From contig NC_084815.1 of NCBI RefSeq assembly GCF_963583255.1, positions 13,873,724-13,937,723 on the forward strand: DNA of 64,000 nt, in the 5' to 3' direction. The position numbers and the translations under genes were made by a program. The DNA is from Pyrus communis. Taxonomy: Eukaryota; Streptophyta; Magnoliopsida; Rosales; Rosaceae. The notes beneath the pieces are model-generated. The model searched no databases, had not been told where the DNA came from, and was given only the letters and a program-made list of their open reading frames with translations. Of this stretch, positions 11,310 to 22,215 are shown one piece after another (within the stretch, counting starts at the first letter, position 1; the number at the start of each line of letters is the position of its first letter).

Positions 11310-12205
11310 CATGAGTTGTGCTCCGGAGGCGATCTGGGCGAGTTCGTCAGCGTCGGTATTGTGGATACGTGAGATATGTTCAAAGGTGATCCGTTCGAAC
11401 GACTCGGCTAGGTAGGTAGCGACCATGTGATAGGGAGCTAAAGTACAACTCATGCAACGAAACACGCCGTTCAGTTGGTTAATTACAAGTTCGGAATCAC
11501 CAAGGACGAGAACGCGGGGGGGGGGCCCGCAAATCGTGTAAAACATGGAGGCCGATAATGAGGGCTTCATATTCGGCCTGATTATTGGTACAGCTGAAAT
11601 CAAACTTGAGAGAAAAATACCATCGGCAGTGGTCAGGCGACTGAATTGCGATACCGATACCCGCCGAGGTCGAAGTACTGGAACCATCAAAATGCATAGT
11701 CCAATGGGTATCGCGGGTGGTAACGAAACCGATGTCGACGTCGCCTCCCTCAACACCATAAGGGGAAGGGTGTTGTGCCAGGAAGTCGGCGAGGGTTTGC
11801 CCCTTGACGGCCTTTTGGGGTACATACTGGAGGCTAAACTCGGATAAGGCAAGCGTCCATTTCCCGATTCGACCTTTGACAATGGGCCGAGTCAGCATGT
11901 AACGAATTACGTCTGTTTGGGCGATGACCTGCGTAACTGTTGGGAGCATGTAATGCCGAAGCTTGGATACGGCAAAAAACAACGCTAAGCAAAGTTTTTC
12001 GACAGGTGCATAATTAATCTCTGGGGAATTCAGGTTTCGGCTCAGGTAAAAGATAGCTTGTTCACGCCCGACATTATTATCTTGCGCGAGGAGTGGAAAG
12101 GGCCACCTTGATTTGCGTAAACGCAGTTTGATGCTCTTCGCGCCATTCAAATTGGTCATTCTCCTTTAGTTTAAGGAGCGTAGAGAATGCTTTCATTTTA
12201 CCGGC
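11310..12205 (-). pseudogene. RNase H plus second archaeal-type RNase H of element 1
   Basis: The first half is the RNase H attached to RT in Ty3 elements (REQAIFYLSRNLN, YAPVEKLCLAL). A tether and a second RNase H follow, with DGSSTSTSAGIG, NNQAEYEA and GDSELVINQLNG, the pattern of the extra archaeal-type RNase H of Tat elements. Lesions: an in-frame TAG just upstream (about 12206), about 25 codons missing near 12090-12100 relative to element 2, and a frameshift at the G-run at 11517-11526. Confidence 0.85.
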
Positions 12206-13447
12206 CTAATTGGCGATGAAACGCCGGAGGAAATTTATCTGCCCGAGTAACGACTGGAGCTGTTTCTTTGTCGTCGGAGGTGGGGCGCTAATGATGGCGC
12301 GGGCTTTATTTTCATCGACCTCGATGCCGCGATGGTGCACCAAAAATCCTAGGAAATTACCGGCCGAAACACCGAAAGCACACTTGGCCGGGTTCATCTT
12401 GAGGTTGTTTTTGCGCATGCGAAGGAACGCTTGCCTCAGGTCGTCCAGGTGTGTTTGACGACGTTTGGATTTTACGACCACATCATTGATATAAACTTTG
12501 ACGATTGTACCGATTAAGTCGTGGAAGATCATATTTATGGCTCGTTGGTATGTGGCGCTGGCATTCTTGAGGCCGAAAGGCATGACTACCCATTCGTAAG
12601 TACCAAGTGCCCCCGTGCAACGGAAAGCCGTCTTGTGGACGTCAGCTTCGGCGATGAAAATCTGGTTGTAACCCGCATGACCGTCCATAAAAGATAGCAG
12701 TTCATGATTAGCTGCGGCATCAATTAATAAATCTGAGATCGGCATCGTATATTCATCCTTGGGAGTAGCCAGATTTAGATTACGAAAATCGATGCAAATG
12801 CGAAGGGCACCGTTTTTCTTTAACACGGGGACGATATTGGCCAACCATTCGACATACCGAGCGGTCCTAATAAACCCGGCTTTCAGAAGCCGAACTAATT
12901 CTTCCTTAATGCCGAGTTGTACTTCGTTTGAAAATCGGCGAGGAGGCTGTCGAAAAGGCTTACACCCCTCCTTGATGCGTAGCTCATGCTCTACAAGGTT
13001 TCGGTCGAGGCCTGGCATTTCATGATAACTCCACACAAAGCAATCTTTAAATTCGTGGAGTAGTTTACGGAGTTCGACCTTCATGGACGGTGGGAGTAAC
13101 GCACTAATAAACAATGTTCGAGGATCCTCGGCCGTGCCTACGTTAACTTCCTCTAACGGGTCCTTGACTTGAGGTCGATGGTCTTCGAGTTCGGCCGGCG
13201 CAGCCTGAACTTTATCGAAAGATAGAACGGGGCCGTTATCTGCTTCGGCCAGAAATTCGATTAAATTGACGCCAGAATGTGGTTGCTTGGTAATGGCGTA
13301 CCAATGGGCCAGCAGACGTTCCATTGTAGATGAAACTGCGGCCTGACGCCGTTCTTGTGTGGTGTGCTCAATCATCGGTATTGATAACCAAGTTCGCCAA
13401 GCCAAGTCTGGCCGAATCCTGTTGGACAGTCTCGGCGCCGACCTCAA
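12206..13447 (-). pseudogene. Reverse transcriptase of element 1 with altered active site
   Basis: The frame holds the fingers and palm of a Ty3-type RT: LRICIDFRNLN, SFMDGHAGYNQI, MPFGLKNASATYQ and the region of the catalytic motif. The motif reads YIND instead of YIDD (codon AAT near 12489-12491 where GAT is expected). Element 2 retains YIDD. The first Asp of this pair binds catalytic metal, so the enzyme should be inactive. The frame differs from the protease frame upstream, showing another frameshift around 13400, and it ends at an in-frame TAG. Confidence 0.92.
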
Positions 13448-15314
13448 TCACTTTTTGTACTGAAATTCTCGTCGGTCGCCCATCCTCGTTGGGGCCTTGG
13501 AGGGTGATGTAGCCGACGTGATCATCATAATAGCGAGCCTGAATCATGTTGGTTTCAAATGGTTGGTTATCGGCTGGGTGAACTACGACCGATTTGCCAT
13601 CCCAAAAGATGAGGACTTGGTATAATGATGAAGGAATGCAACTGGTTTGGTGGATCCAGTCGCGGCCAAGTAATGCATTATAATCGGTCTTAGAATCAAT
13701 GATAAAGAATGCTGTCATGTGTTGACGACCGGCAATGCTAACTTCCAACGGGAGCACCCCTTTGGTCTGAGATTTGTCACCAACAAAGCTGCTCATAGTG
13801 ATCCCTGACGGAATGAGTTCATTATCAGAACGGCGTAAAGCCTTCATGACGGATATTGGCATAATGTTGACTGTGGCTCCACAGTCGACAAATACTTTAG
13901 AAATTGGAAAGCCTTCGATGTGAGCCGTGACGTACAACGGCTTCAGGTGTTGGAGGTTAACCGAGGGGGAGCGGGGAAATAGCTCGGCCAAAGCTGCCTT
14001 AAGGTTATCCCCGCTTTGGCTTTCTCTGTCGTCGTCGTTTGCGACGAAGTCTACTTGTGTTGCTTCCTCGGCAACTACGTCCCCGTCTAAGAAACTTGAC
14101 TGGTGGGTACTCGGTTGGAATTCAGCTGGTAGAACGTGGACCATACTGATCTCCATATGTTCGAGGGCCGAGGAGCCCATTGGGTCATGGTCGTCGTCTT
14201 CTGGGGAACTATCCCCTGTAGCAGTCGTCGGAAAATCCTCGATCAAACTTTTGAGTTCCTCGGTAAGAGCCGGTATCTGAGATGTGGGAACCAAATCGAG
14301 TGCTGGTGAGCCATTTCCTTCGACGATATGGACTGCCGATGATTTACGTTGGTCCTTTGTTACACGGGCTCGTTCTTCATATGCAATACGGGCGTTCCTC
14401 GTGTCTAGATATGTATCCAAACGTGCTATCCGTTTTTCCTCGTCGGCCGTGAGGCCGAAGAGCGATACAGCCGAGAAGACTTCGAAATGATAGCGTAAAT
14501 GCTGAAGGTCTTCGAGCGAAAAGGGTAATTCGGCGGCGTCGATATCTGTATAAGGATCGACCTCAAAACCAAGGACCCGAGCCTCCCGTATATGTTGAAA
14601 CCTAGCTTTAATGGCTGGATCAGAAGTTTTCTGGATAATTTGCTCGGCATCAGGACAAGTTAGCGCTAAGTCGAGGGCTTCCTGACATGCCTTGGGGAGT
14701 CCGTACAAATCATTTGCGGAGTATTTCTTATGAAATTCTCGCATGTATTCCATGGATTTACCGAGGAATGGAGGGTGTAAGTTGCGCCGTATTTTGATAA
14801 ACGGCTCGCGCGGTGGTAACGGAGAAAGTTTCCTTTCGGCCTCTTGTCTAAAGTACTCTAGACGAGCTCTCGTTTCCCCAGGCCGGAGAAGGATCTTAAT
14901 ACGTTTCTCAGCCTCCTCAATGGTGGTTTCGAAATCAGCATCCGCGACTTTCTTCCCTTCGGCTAACTCGGTCATGATAGTCGGGGTTGGCCGTTCGCTA
15001 ATATCTTCCACGGCCTTTTTTGGTTGCCACTGGTTGGCCGGGTTGGCCTGCGCTTCTCGTCGCCGAGCCATGCAATCTATTCGTTGGCGGCGACGTTTTT
15101 GAGATTTAGATAGCGCCGTATACAAGCCAGTTGGAGAGTTATAACTGTACCAGCGTTGATCCGATGTCCTGGGTGGCTTGAAAGTTTTGCGATCAGCTGG
15201 CGAGCCCGAACTGTTGGTATTGCACGAGTAATAATCCTCATTATAGAAAGGTGCGTCGAAGTCAAGACGCCGCCTGACCGAGGTCTGTTCTTTCGGCTTT
15301 ACTTGTGGGCCGAG
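13368..15314 (-). pseudogene. Protease region of element 1
   Basis: The frame continues directly from gag after one in-frame TGA. It contains an acidic linker and an aspartic protease core (VFVDCGATVNIMP, with Asp-Cys-Gly in place of the common Asp-Ser/Thr-Gly). This is followed by LLGRDWIHQ, the second conserved protease segment. Element 2 has the same VDCG, so Cys is a family trait and not a lesion. The frame is lost before RT. Confidence 0.85.
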
Positions 15315-17288
15315 TCAATCAAACACTTGACGTCGTGGACCTAATCCCTTTGATGACGCCGTAGGGGCCGTTGGTGGTGTTGAAGATGTCTTCTTCCCAG
15401 GTTCAACTGGTGTTTTACAATGGTCACATAACACCTTTGATTCATGAGTTTTGTCGGCACTTGACCTCGTCATAGGCTCATCAACGGGTGGCCCCGGTTG
15501 TTCCGTTGGTGGTGCATTTGAAAATATATCAAGCTTTAGTCTTGTTTGACCATGCCGTTGACGGATATGCTGCACCAGGACATATTCGGCCTTCCCTTTG
15601 TTTTTGGGAAGGTGAGCATCCACCATGCCAATCGTTATTGAAGGGAAAGGATTAACATCGACCGCCATTTTTTCCGGAAATTTCAACTTTCCTTTTTCGA
15701 TCCAACTTTGAATTGTGTCCCGGAACACAACACAATTATTGGTTGCATGCTTATTAGAATTATGATACTTGCAGTATATTTTTCCTTTTAATTCATCGGC
15801 TTTAGGGATAGTATGTCCCGGCCGAAGCTTGATGATTTTTGCTGCCAATAATTGATCGAAAATTGCATCAGCTTTGGTGATATCAAAAGTGTACACTTTT
15901 GATGACTTACCCGTTTCCTCGGCGGCCAAACGGGTTTTGGTGTCTTTGGTATTTACTTGCGCCAAAGCCTTGCAAACATAGGGTTTGTCTATTACTATCT
16001 CGGCCGCATCCACACTAGCATACTGAGGTTCTTCACTTTCGCCCGATGCGTAGCTAACCGTGGGGTTCTTATACAACGTCCCCCGGGATGGTGACTTTGA
16101 TATCTTTTCTTCTCGGAGCAGATACTCATATTGTTCGACGTGTTGAGCAAGTTCGTACATATCTCGAATATTTGCCCCCAAAAACTTCTTTTTGTACTCC
16201 ACGTCTAATCCGTTAAGGGCGATCCTGACGAACTCCACCTCAGGGAGTGGTACTCGGCACCAATTCCTAGCCGACTTAAACCTTGTTAAGTACTCCATTG
16301 GAGATTCGTCGGATGCTTGAGCCATCCTGGCTAAGGATGATACGGACATCTCCATCCCTGGCCGATAAAATTGTGCATGGAACTTCTCGACCAACTCTTC
16401 CCAACTCTGCACGGAGTTGGGTGGAAGATTAATGTACCAGGCGAAAGCTGAGCCTGTCAGTGAAAAGTTAAACAGCCGTAGTTTGTAGAAATCGCTATTG
16501 ACGTCCCCACACTGCGCTGTGAACCGAGCCACATGTTCTAGTGAGGATAAAGATGATTCCCCGGTGAAGAGGCTGAAATCGGGGATCTTAAATCCTCGTG
16601 GGTATTCAAACTTTTCCACATAAGCCGGGTATGGGTGAATGAATTTTGGAAACTTCGGCCCTTTCTTTAGGGCCGAATCAATCATTCTCTGGACTTCGGT
16701 CACGTTTATGGAAGCGACTTCTTCTCCCTGGCTTGGTCCCTCGGATCTATTTCCTGGTCCTCTTCTTTCTAAGGGGACTGGTTGCGGCCGAGCGGACCCT
16801 CTCTCGGCTAGTATAGGCACATTCGTCGGGAGCTGCCGAGGTTGGCCGACCTGGCCATCTTCGAAGGCTTTACTAACCAATAGTTCAAGCATTCTAGTCT
16901 GTGTATCGCTGTTACTACGTATTGCGTCTAGCAAATCATTCATCTTCTGACCAATCGACTGCTCGACCTGACGATATTGTTCTTCCAGTCGTCTCCAAAT
17001 GAATGTCCTAGTTGGTGGATCGGAACCTTCCCCACCATCGTCATCACAATCTTCCACAATCCCTTCCATGAACTTTCCAGCTGTTTGATTCGGGACTGCG
17101 GGGTTGTAAGGTTGCCCGCCGAGACAGACTTCATTCTCTCGGCGTCTTACACTTGTGGCCTCGGGCGGCGCAACTATGATCGGATTTTTTGTAGAGTGCA
17201 AATCCTGCCCAAGGCCTTGCACTGGCAAGTCAGTCGTTGACTTTCCCATGGTTGTTTTCTGCTTCGTAGACCGTGTCTCAATGGTCAT
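15315..17288 (-). CDS. Gag of element 1
   Basis: The 657-residue open frame starts with MTIETRSTKQ. It has the retrotransposon gag core in the middle (FNFSLTGSAFAWYINLPPNS, then WEELVEKFHAQFYRPG and MEYLTRFK). A zinc-knuckle-like segment follows near its C-terminus (YCKYHNSNKHATNNC). It ends at TGA 15315-15317 after VFD. The same frame goes on into the protease region, and the residue at the stop would be Arg if CGA were restored. The TGA is therefore probably a mutation of a gag-pro frame, not a natural gag end. Confidence 0.88.
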   Translation of the reverse strand: MTIETRSTKQKTTMGKSTTDLPVQGLGQDLHSTKNPIIVAPPEATSVRRRENEVCLGGQPYNPAVPNQTAGKFMEGIVEDCDDDGGEGSDPPTRTFIWRRLEEQYRQVEQSIGQKMNDLLDAIRSNSDTQTRMLELLVSKAFEDGQVGQPRQLPTNVPILAERGSARPQPVPLERRGPGNRSEGPSQGEEVASINVTEVQRMIDSALKKGPKFPKFIHPYPAYVEKFEYPRGFKIPDFSLFTGESSLSSLEHVARFTAQCGDVNSDFYKLRLFNFSLTGSAFAWYINLPPNSVQSWEELVEKFHAQFYRPGMEMSVSSLARMAQASDESPMEYLTRFKSARNWCRVPLPEVEFVRIALNGLDVEYKKKFLGANIRDMYELAQHVEQYEYLLREEKISKSPSRGTLYKNPTVSYASGESEEPQYASVDAAEIVIDKPYVCKALAQVNTKDTKTRLAAEETGKSSKVYTFDITKADAIFDQLLAAKIIKLRPGHTIPKADELKGKIYCKYHNSNKHATNNCVVFRDTIQSWIEKGKLKFPEKMAVDVNPFPSITIGMVDAHLPKNKGKAEYVLVQHIRQRHGQTRLKLDIFSNAPPTEQPGPPVDEPMTRSSADKTHESKVLCDHCKTPVEPGKKTSSTPPTAPTASSKGLGPRRQVFD

Positions 17289-17311
17289 GAACTCCGAAGG
17301 TTTAGCACAAA

Positions 17312-17333
17312 GGTCCCACTGGGCGTGCCAAAA
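17312..17333 (-). other. Primer-binding site region of element 1
   Basis: Read on the minus strand, TGGCACGCCCAGTGGGAC follows the 5' LTR after a few bases. Element 2 has the near-identical TGGCATGCCCGGTGGGAC at 44442-44459. I cannot assign the priming tRNA by eye. Confidence 0.7.
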
Positions 17334-18449
17334 TGTTGACCCTAAAAATTACAAAACCTACGTGGCGCGCAGGCCGAGTAACTAATAAGCTAACTACGTC
17401 ATTCGGTCGAATGCGGGGCGTGCCAACTCGTCGGCCGAGCTTGGCCGAGGAGTAAAATTTGTTGATGTAGCTTTGAGCGCGTCGCTGACTTCTTTATCTT
17501 GCGATTGCGACCGAGGAAGGAACACTCTCAGTCTCTGGGTTCTACAGCCTGAAGACAAGGCTGCTAATTCTGCGGAGTTCACAAATCGTCAGAACCCGAT
17601 TCGGTCACCGTGATTATATTCGTAAGAGTATAAGCACGTCGAATCGAGACCAAACTATATGGGCACAGGTACTCGAACGTGATGTATGTCTTGATGGTAA
17701 ACGTAGTTCGGCCGTCGGAATGCCGAACCCTGAATTGTGAGTATCCAATCATAAAACCACTCGGCGACCAATACGCCGAGCAATGCAATTCGTAACACCT
17801 AACTATGCCGAGAAGGCTAGTAAGATGACCTCTGCCAACAAAGGTTCGAAAACCTTTCTCGACCGAGACTTAGATAGATAACCCGTCGACCTCGACGCAG
17901 TGCTGTTTATCCAAACTGAAGGTGCTTCTTGGTCGGCTGATTCGGCGGCAGCAGTGCTGTTTATCCAAACTGAAGGTGCTCGCCGAGTGCTTCCACAGTG
18001 CTGTTTATCCAAACTGAAGGTGTGTTGGCAGGAAAAGAAAAGAAAAATCTCAAGGTGTTTGAGAGGTTTTGCGCAGGGCAATTGTATGCTGATTTGAAGG
18101 TCCTTTTCTGTTGCATGATTTCTTGTATTTATAGTGCCCCATTCCTTGAAAACCAATTCTGATTTGGATTGGGAGTCCTTGTCCCATTTCGCCTCTAACT
18201 CGAACAAACCTATTCCTACTGGGATTCTGAATTTTTCTTCTTTTCGGGACTCCCTTCCTCGCTGGTCGAGAATCCTGATCGCACTAGGACTTCCTCGACC
18301 TTTCCTACTCATCCGGACTACTTAGGATAGGATTTGGCCAATCCTGCCAGCTGGCCCAGGATTTATTATTCGGCCCATAGTATTTACCATTACCTTGGGC
18401 CGAGCACATCCTGCTGCTCGGCCCAGCAATAATATTTTGGGCCCAAACA
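17334..18449 (-). repeat. 5' LTR of element 1
   Basis: This 1,116 bp repeat pairs with 4748-5869 and lacks 6 bp near 17733. The minus-strand TATAAATA box at 18126-18133 is the likely start region for the genomic transcript. The triplicated TGTTTATCCAAACTGAAG motif follows downstream at 17902-18022. CATCC after the LTR (18450-18454) is the target duplication. Confidence 0.95.
18126..18133 (-). promoter_or_regulatory. TATA box of the 5' LTR, element 1
   Basis: TATAAATA on the minus strand is conserved at the same LTR position in both LTRs of element 1 (5546-5553) and, in mirrored orientation, in element 2 (43622-43629 and 61379-61386). It is the likely Pol II promoter of the retrotransposon. 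Confidence 0.7.
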
Positions 18450-18611
18450 CATCCACTTCCAATTTGAGTCCTTTCTTTGGCACCGGTTGAACCAAGTTCA
18501 AACCATCCAATGACCTAGATGACTGAACTTCCTTGGGCCCATCAAAAGGTACCTCCTTTTCTTCGATGGTCCGAACTTCCTTGCCCCCATCAAAAGGTAC
18601 TCAATATCCAT

Positions 18612-18835
18612 ATAACTAGCTTCTAGGTTTGCTTTTCTACCCAATATCTACAATACAAAACAATAACATTCTCAAATAAAACTATATTCCAATAGAACCA
18701 CTATGCATTCACAATACACACACACACACACACACATATATACATTACATATAAACAGAGAACTAGCTTCCGGATTTGCCTTTTCTACTCAAAATCTATA
18801 ATTTAAAAACAATAACATCTTAAAGAAACTAAAAA
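18612..18835. repeat. Degenerate tandem duplication in the 5' end of the S1 gene
   Basis: About 75 bp around 18615-18690 (AACTAGCTTCTAGG...) recurs at about 18763-18835 (AACTAGCTTCCGG...). Both contain a version of the GRKAN-type coding stretch, but the second copy has a stop. A CA/TA microsatellite (18714-18743) lies between them. Confidence 0.6.
18714..18743. repeat. CA microsatellite with TA tail
   Basis: About ten CA repeats are followed by ATATATA. It lies between the two copies of the local duplication. Confidence 0.9.
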
Positions 18836-19021
18836 GTTTATCTACCAATTCTGACAAGTTCATATGCAACTTTTATCAAACTACTGGTGTGCAATAACAA
18901 GCACAACACACACAACGCATTTCTTGTTCCTAGGAGGGAAAATCTGGGTTGTGGAAGAAAATGAAGGAAGAAGACGAGTGTGAGTGAGAAAGAAAGGGGT
19001 GGTGTTGGCAGCCGAGCTCAT

Positions 19022-21659
19022 CAGAATTCAGAAATCGGTCCATTTCAGATAATAGTAAGATTATTAGGTGAAAGGCTTTGAGCTCAGAGAGAAAGAGAGT
19101 GACAGAGTAAGGTTTTGGAGAGTTTTGGGGAACGAACAAGTTTTATCATCCGCCGGAGAGCGCGACGTGTGTAATTTTACAATTTTCCATGGGAAGTCAA
19201 GTGACATTGCCGCAGGCCCGCAAGTGTCTGTCAGTGATAGAGAGGAGTTATTCTCGCACTATGACCAGAATTTGAATCTTATTAGCTCTCTAATCTAATA
19301 TTTAGTTTAACAAACCTATTGTTTGACAAAAAAAAGTGACATTTGCATATGTAAATTGAGAAAATTAGAATTAGATGCCTCATTTTAGACTTTTTAGATT
19401 AAATATTTATGTTTTTTGAGTTTTTGATTAAGCTTTTGAAACATTTGATTAAGATACTCAGACTTAAACCACTTCAAATTAATTTACATTTAAATATTTG
19501 CGATATATTTTAAATAATTTCAACTATCTTTAAGTCTAAAAATTTAAACTTTTCAAATCTAAATATACACCCACGCCAAATGGAAATGTACCAACGTTAA
19601 ATGAAAACGTACCAGCATCAAACAAAAACGTATCAATCCCGAATAAAAACGTACCCAATTATAAACTATATTAAAATGAATATTCATGTTTTCGGAATGT
19701 TTAAAAATATGTTTGATTCATACACAATGCTCTAGATAGTCTTGTTTTTCTGTAGATGAGTCCCTGGAACAACTTTTAGTTGATCGGAGATAAATCCTTA
19801 TTATTGTAGATAATGCTAAATAATAATGATAAATCATATAATTTTGAATTAACAAAAAGATTATTATCCGTTGATTAATGAGTCTTTCTAGAAAAAGAAA
19901 AAATTAATTAAAGTAATTTAAACTTTTACATTGTTAACAACTATTTCTATAAAAAAATAATTAATTAAAGTAATTCCTCATTATTAGAACATAAAGTAAT
20001 AAAACTTATGTTTTAAAAACAAACGTACCAAAAATTCAAATGTAACAAAAATTTAAATGTACCAAGAAGCCAAATGGACCAAAAATTCAAATGTATCAAG
20101 TAACTAAATGGACCATTATAATCAAACGTACCTAATAACGAGTTTTGTTGCATTCTATTTAATTTACTAAAATAAATATTTTAATTAAAAAAAATCTTAA
20201 ATCATCATAATAAGAAATGCATAAAAATAGGAGAAAAAAAGGGAATGCTAACGTAAATAGACTTCTAATGAAATAAAATGACATAAAATTAAAGTACCAA
20301 AATTGTAGAGAAAATGTTTAATCAAATTTGCAAAAGGAATAGATGTTTAGACAATAACATTTAAAAACGAGGCGTCTAATTCAAAACGCCCCATGTAAAT
20401 TTCCGTCATCTATTCCTTTAATGAAAATGCACTTGCAAACTAATAAAACCTAAGCTTAAAGCCAAAAGCCTCACACGCCCACGATGAATGGGGGTTTCGG
20501 CTGAAGAATTTTCGATGCCAAAGTTAGAATTCTGAAAAGAATGTATTTAAGAGTTTGTGGATAGCAAGGTACTTAGCATTTTAGTGGGATAAGTGAGGTA
20601 TATATAGGAGGTTGGTCAACCCCTTTGGGTGAAGAGTGGCGGCCATATTTGGTGATAATGTGTGAATAATTGCAAGATATTAGGTGAAATAATATCTTGC
20701 AATTAACATGAAAATTATTCCTAATTTAAATAGGAAGCTTTAAGAGTTATCTTTTGAATAAAAACAACAAGGAGTTACCTTTTGAATAAAATCAATAAGG
20801 GATTGATGAGTAGTGATGAGAGGAATATGAAATAAATTCCATATTTGAGAAAATTTTCATTGTGACTAGAACAAGGGTAATACACCATGTGTTTTTACAT
20901 AAGTGGTGGATAATTTTATTTTTTAAGTTATTTACTTTTAGCACACATGTCCCACCATTTGTATAATGACAAGTGGTATACCACCCCGGAGCTAATTGGT
21001 AATGGACTGGTCACACTGAAAAATCTCTCTTCATATTGATCACATTTGACTCTTCCTTGATTGAGCCGTTATTGTCCATTACATGCATGCAGAAATCCTA
21101 ATGTACAGCGAGAGTAATTTCATTTTTTTAACCTAAAAATTCATGCGTCGCTTTCATAATTTTTTAAATTATTTTTAGCTTCACAACATTGCCGTCAAAA
21201 ACTTTGTGAGATATTTAGAGAAATTGCCGTTAAAGAAAAAGGTAATGCTTCGGTAAATTTCAGTGTAATATCAATTGTAAAAGAAGGTTATCTACCACGG
21301 ACTTAATGAGCCCCCTTAAAAATATAAATTTACCCGGACATAGTAATTACATGGTAAATAACAATTTTTGATCGCATATAAATCTTGGGTCGTGGTCAAT
21401 TAGTGATCCACAATGGCTTTAGTGCGTGATGTTATTTTCAATCTACCACAGGCTGTGAACGTGGTTACGTAGAATTTGACCGTGAACATCACCCGGTGGC
21501 AGAAATTGAGAACTTTTACCGCGTCTAAATACACCACTAGCCCTTGCAATCTGCCCGTTGTAGATGAACTGCTAGTCAATATTATTTTTTAACATATATT
21601 TTTGCTGATATCGATATACCTATTAGTAATTAACATCCCATAAGTTTAAGAGAGACGAT
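19022..21659. other. Intergenic AT-rich region between the S1 gene and the LIM gene
   Basis: No coding region is recognised. At 19565-19660 and 20025-20135 there are irregular repeats of the type AAATGTACCAAAAATTCAAA and AACGTACC, each followed by A/T-rich filler. A perfect hairpin lies at 20668-20704. The stretch 21180-21560 looks like worn transposon DNA without a clear border. Confidence 0.5.
20668..20704. repeat. Perfect 15-bp inverted repeat
   Basis: The arms AATTGCAAGATATTA and TAATATCTTGCAATT are separated by 7 bases (GGTGAAA). No flanking target duplication or longer terminal inverted repeats are evident. Confidence 0.85.
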
Positions 21660-22215
21660 TTTTGTACACCATTTGTTTCCATTTGCACACTCTATTTGCT
21701 TTTGTTTATTTATTTTCTTTACTGTATTTTATCTAACGGTCATGGGGTGTGTTCACATCAGTTCCAAAACAATTGAACGTGTCCTTGACTTCCTATCAGA
21801 GACATTTGGAATACTTCATGTACATGCAGTAAAATGTAGCTATACTGGTTCAATCAAAACGCATGTACCCTAACAATCAGAAAACACATGTACTCACCAT
21901 GTCTAGTTCAAGTTTTGATCACTCACTCATACTTGATGATGAATACCCACAAAGAATCACATGATGGAACAATTTTTTGTCGCATTTGCCAGAGAGAATT
22001 AAGTTTGACTCACTTCAATATATTGAAATTCACAGTTCAACAAGCTTTTCAATTTCACAAGACTTCAATTCAAATGCTTTACAAAGAAAATGTTTCCCTC
22101 CATCTGGCATTTGGTGGAAGTGACACAATTATAGAAGCCCCTTGGACGGTTGGACCTGCTTCTAAAAATCCCAACACCACACACAAACTTAATGCAACAT
22201 GGTTGGTGCAAATTA
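21660..22215. other. Downstream flank of the LIM gene
   Basis: This is AT-rich sequence beyond the stop of the minus-strand LIM gene. It probably includes its 3' UTR. Open frames on the plus strand here have no family resemblance. Confidence 0.5.

Larger units (their letters stand above)
4748..18449 (-). mobile_element. Full-length Ty3/gypsy Tat-type LTR retrotransposon (element 1)
   Basis: The element is 13.7 kb in minus orientation. It has two LTRs of about 1.12 kb with TG...CA ends and a perfect 5-bp duplication CATCC at 4743-4747 and 18450-18454. The sense order is 5' LTR, primer-binding site, gag, protease, reverse transcriptase, RNase H, second (archaeal-type) RNase H, integrase, then an oppositely oriented plant-mobile-domain gene, polypurine tract and 3' LTR. 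The second RNase H and the antisense gene next to the 3' LTR are traits of the Tat lineage. I hand-counted about 19 substitutions plus one 6-bp indel between the LTRs (about 1.7%), so the insertion is fairly young. The coding region carries several stops and frameshifts and an altered RT active site, so the copy is not autonomous. It is much richer in GC and CpG than its flanks. Confidence 0.95.
18450..19021 (-). pseudogene. Plastid S1-domain RNA-binding protein gene, 5' part (disrupted)
   Basis: The exon next to the LTR reads GLNLVQPVPKKGLKLEVD. After removal of one CATCC copy it continues in frame into DKPRVSQIKN on the far side of the element, so the insertion is exonic. It contains a short internal duplication (VPFDGGKEV and VPFDGPKEV) and, further upstream (18610-18650), GRKANLEASYMDIE with a one-base frameshift near 18601. 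The likely first exon starts at the ATG at 19021 (MSSAANTTPFFLTHT...). It is rich in Ser, Thr and Pro with few acidic residues, like a chloroplast transit peptide, but it runs into a stop after about 50 codons. Either an intron is unseen or this end has decayed too. Confidence 0.7.

Noticed and set aside
15315..15317. Programmed stop-codon readthrough between gag and protease
   Set aside because: A simple CGA-to-TGA mutation explains the single stop, and the element has other disabling changes.
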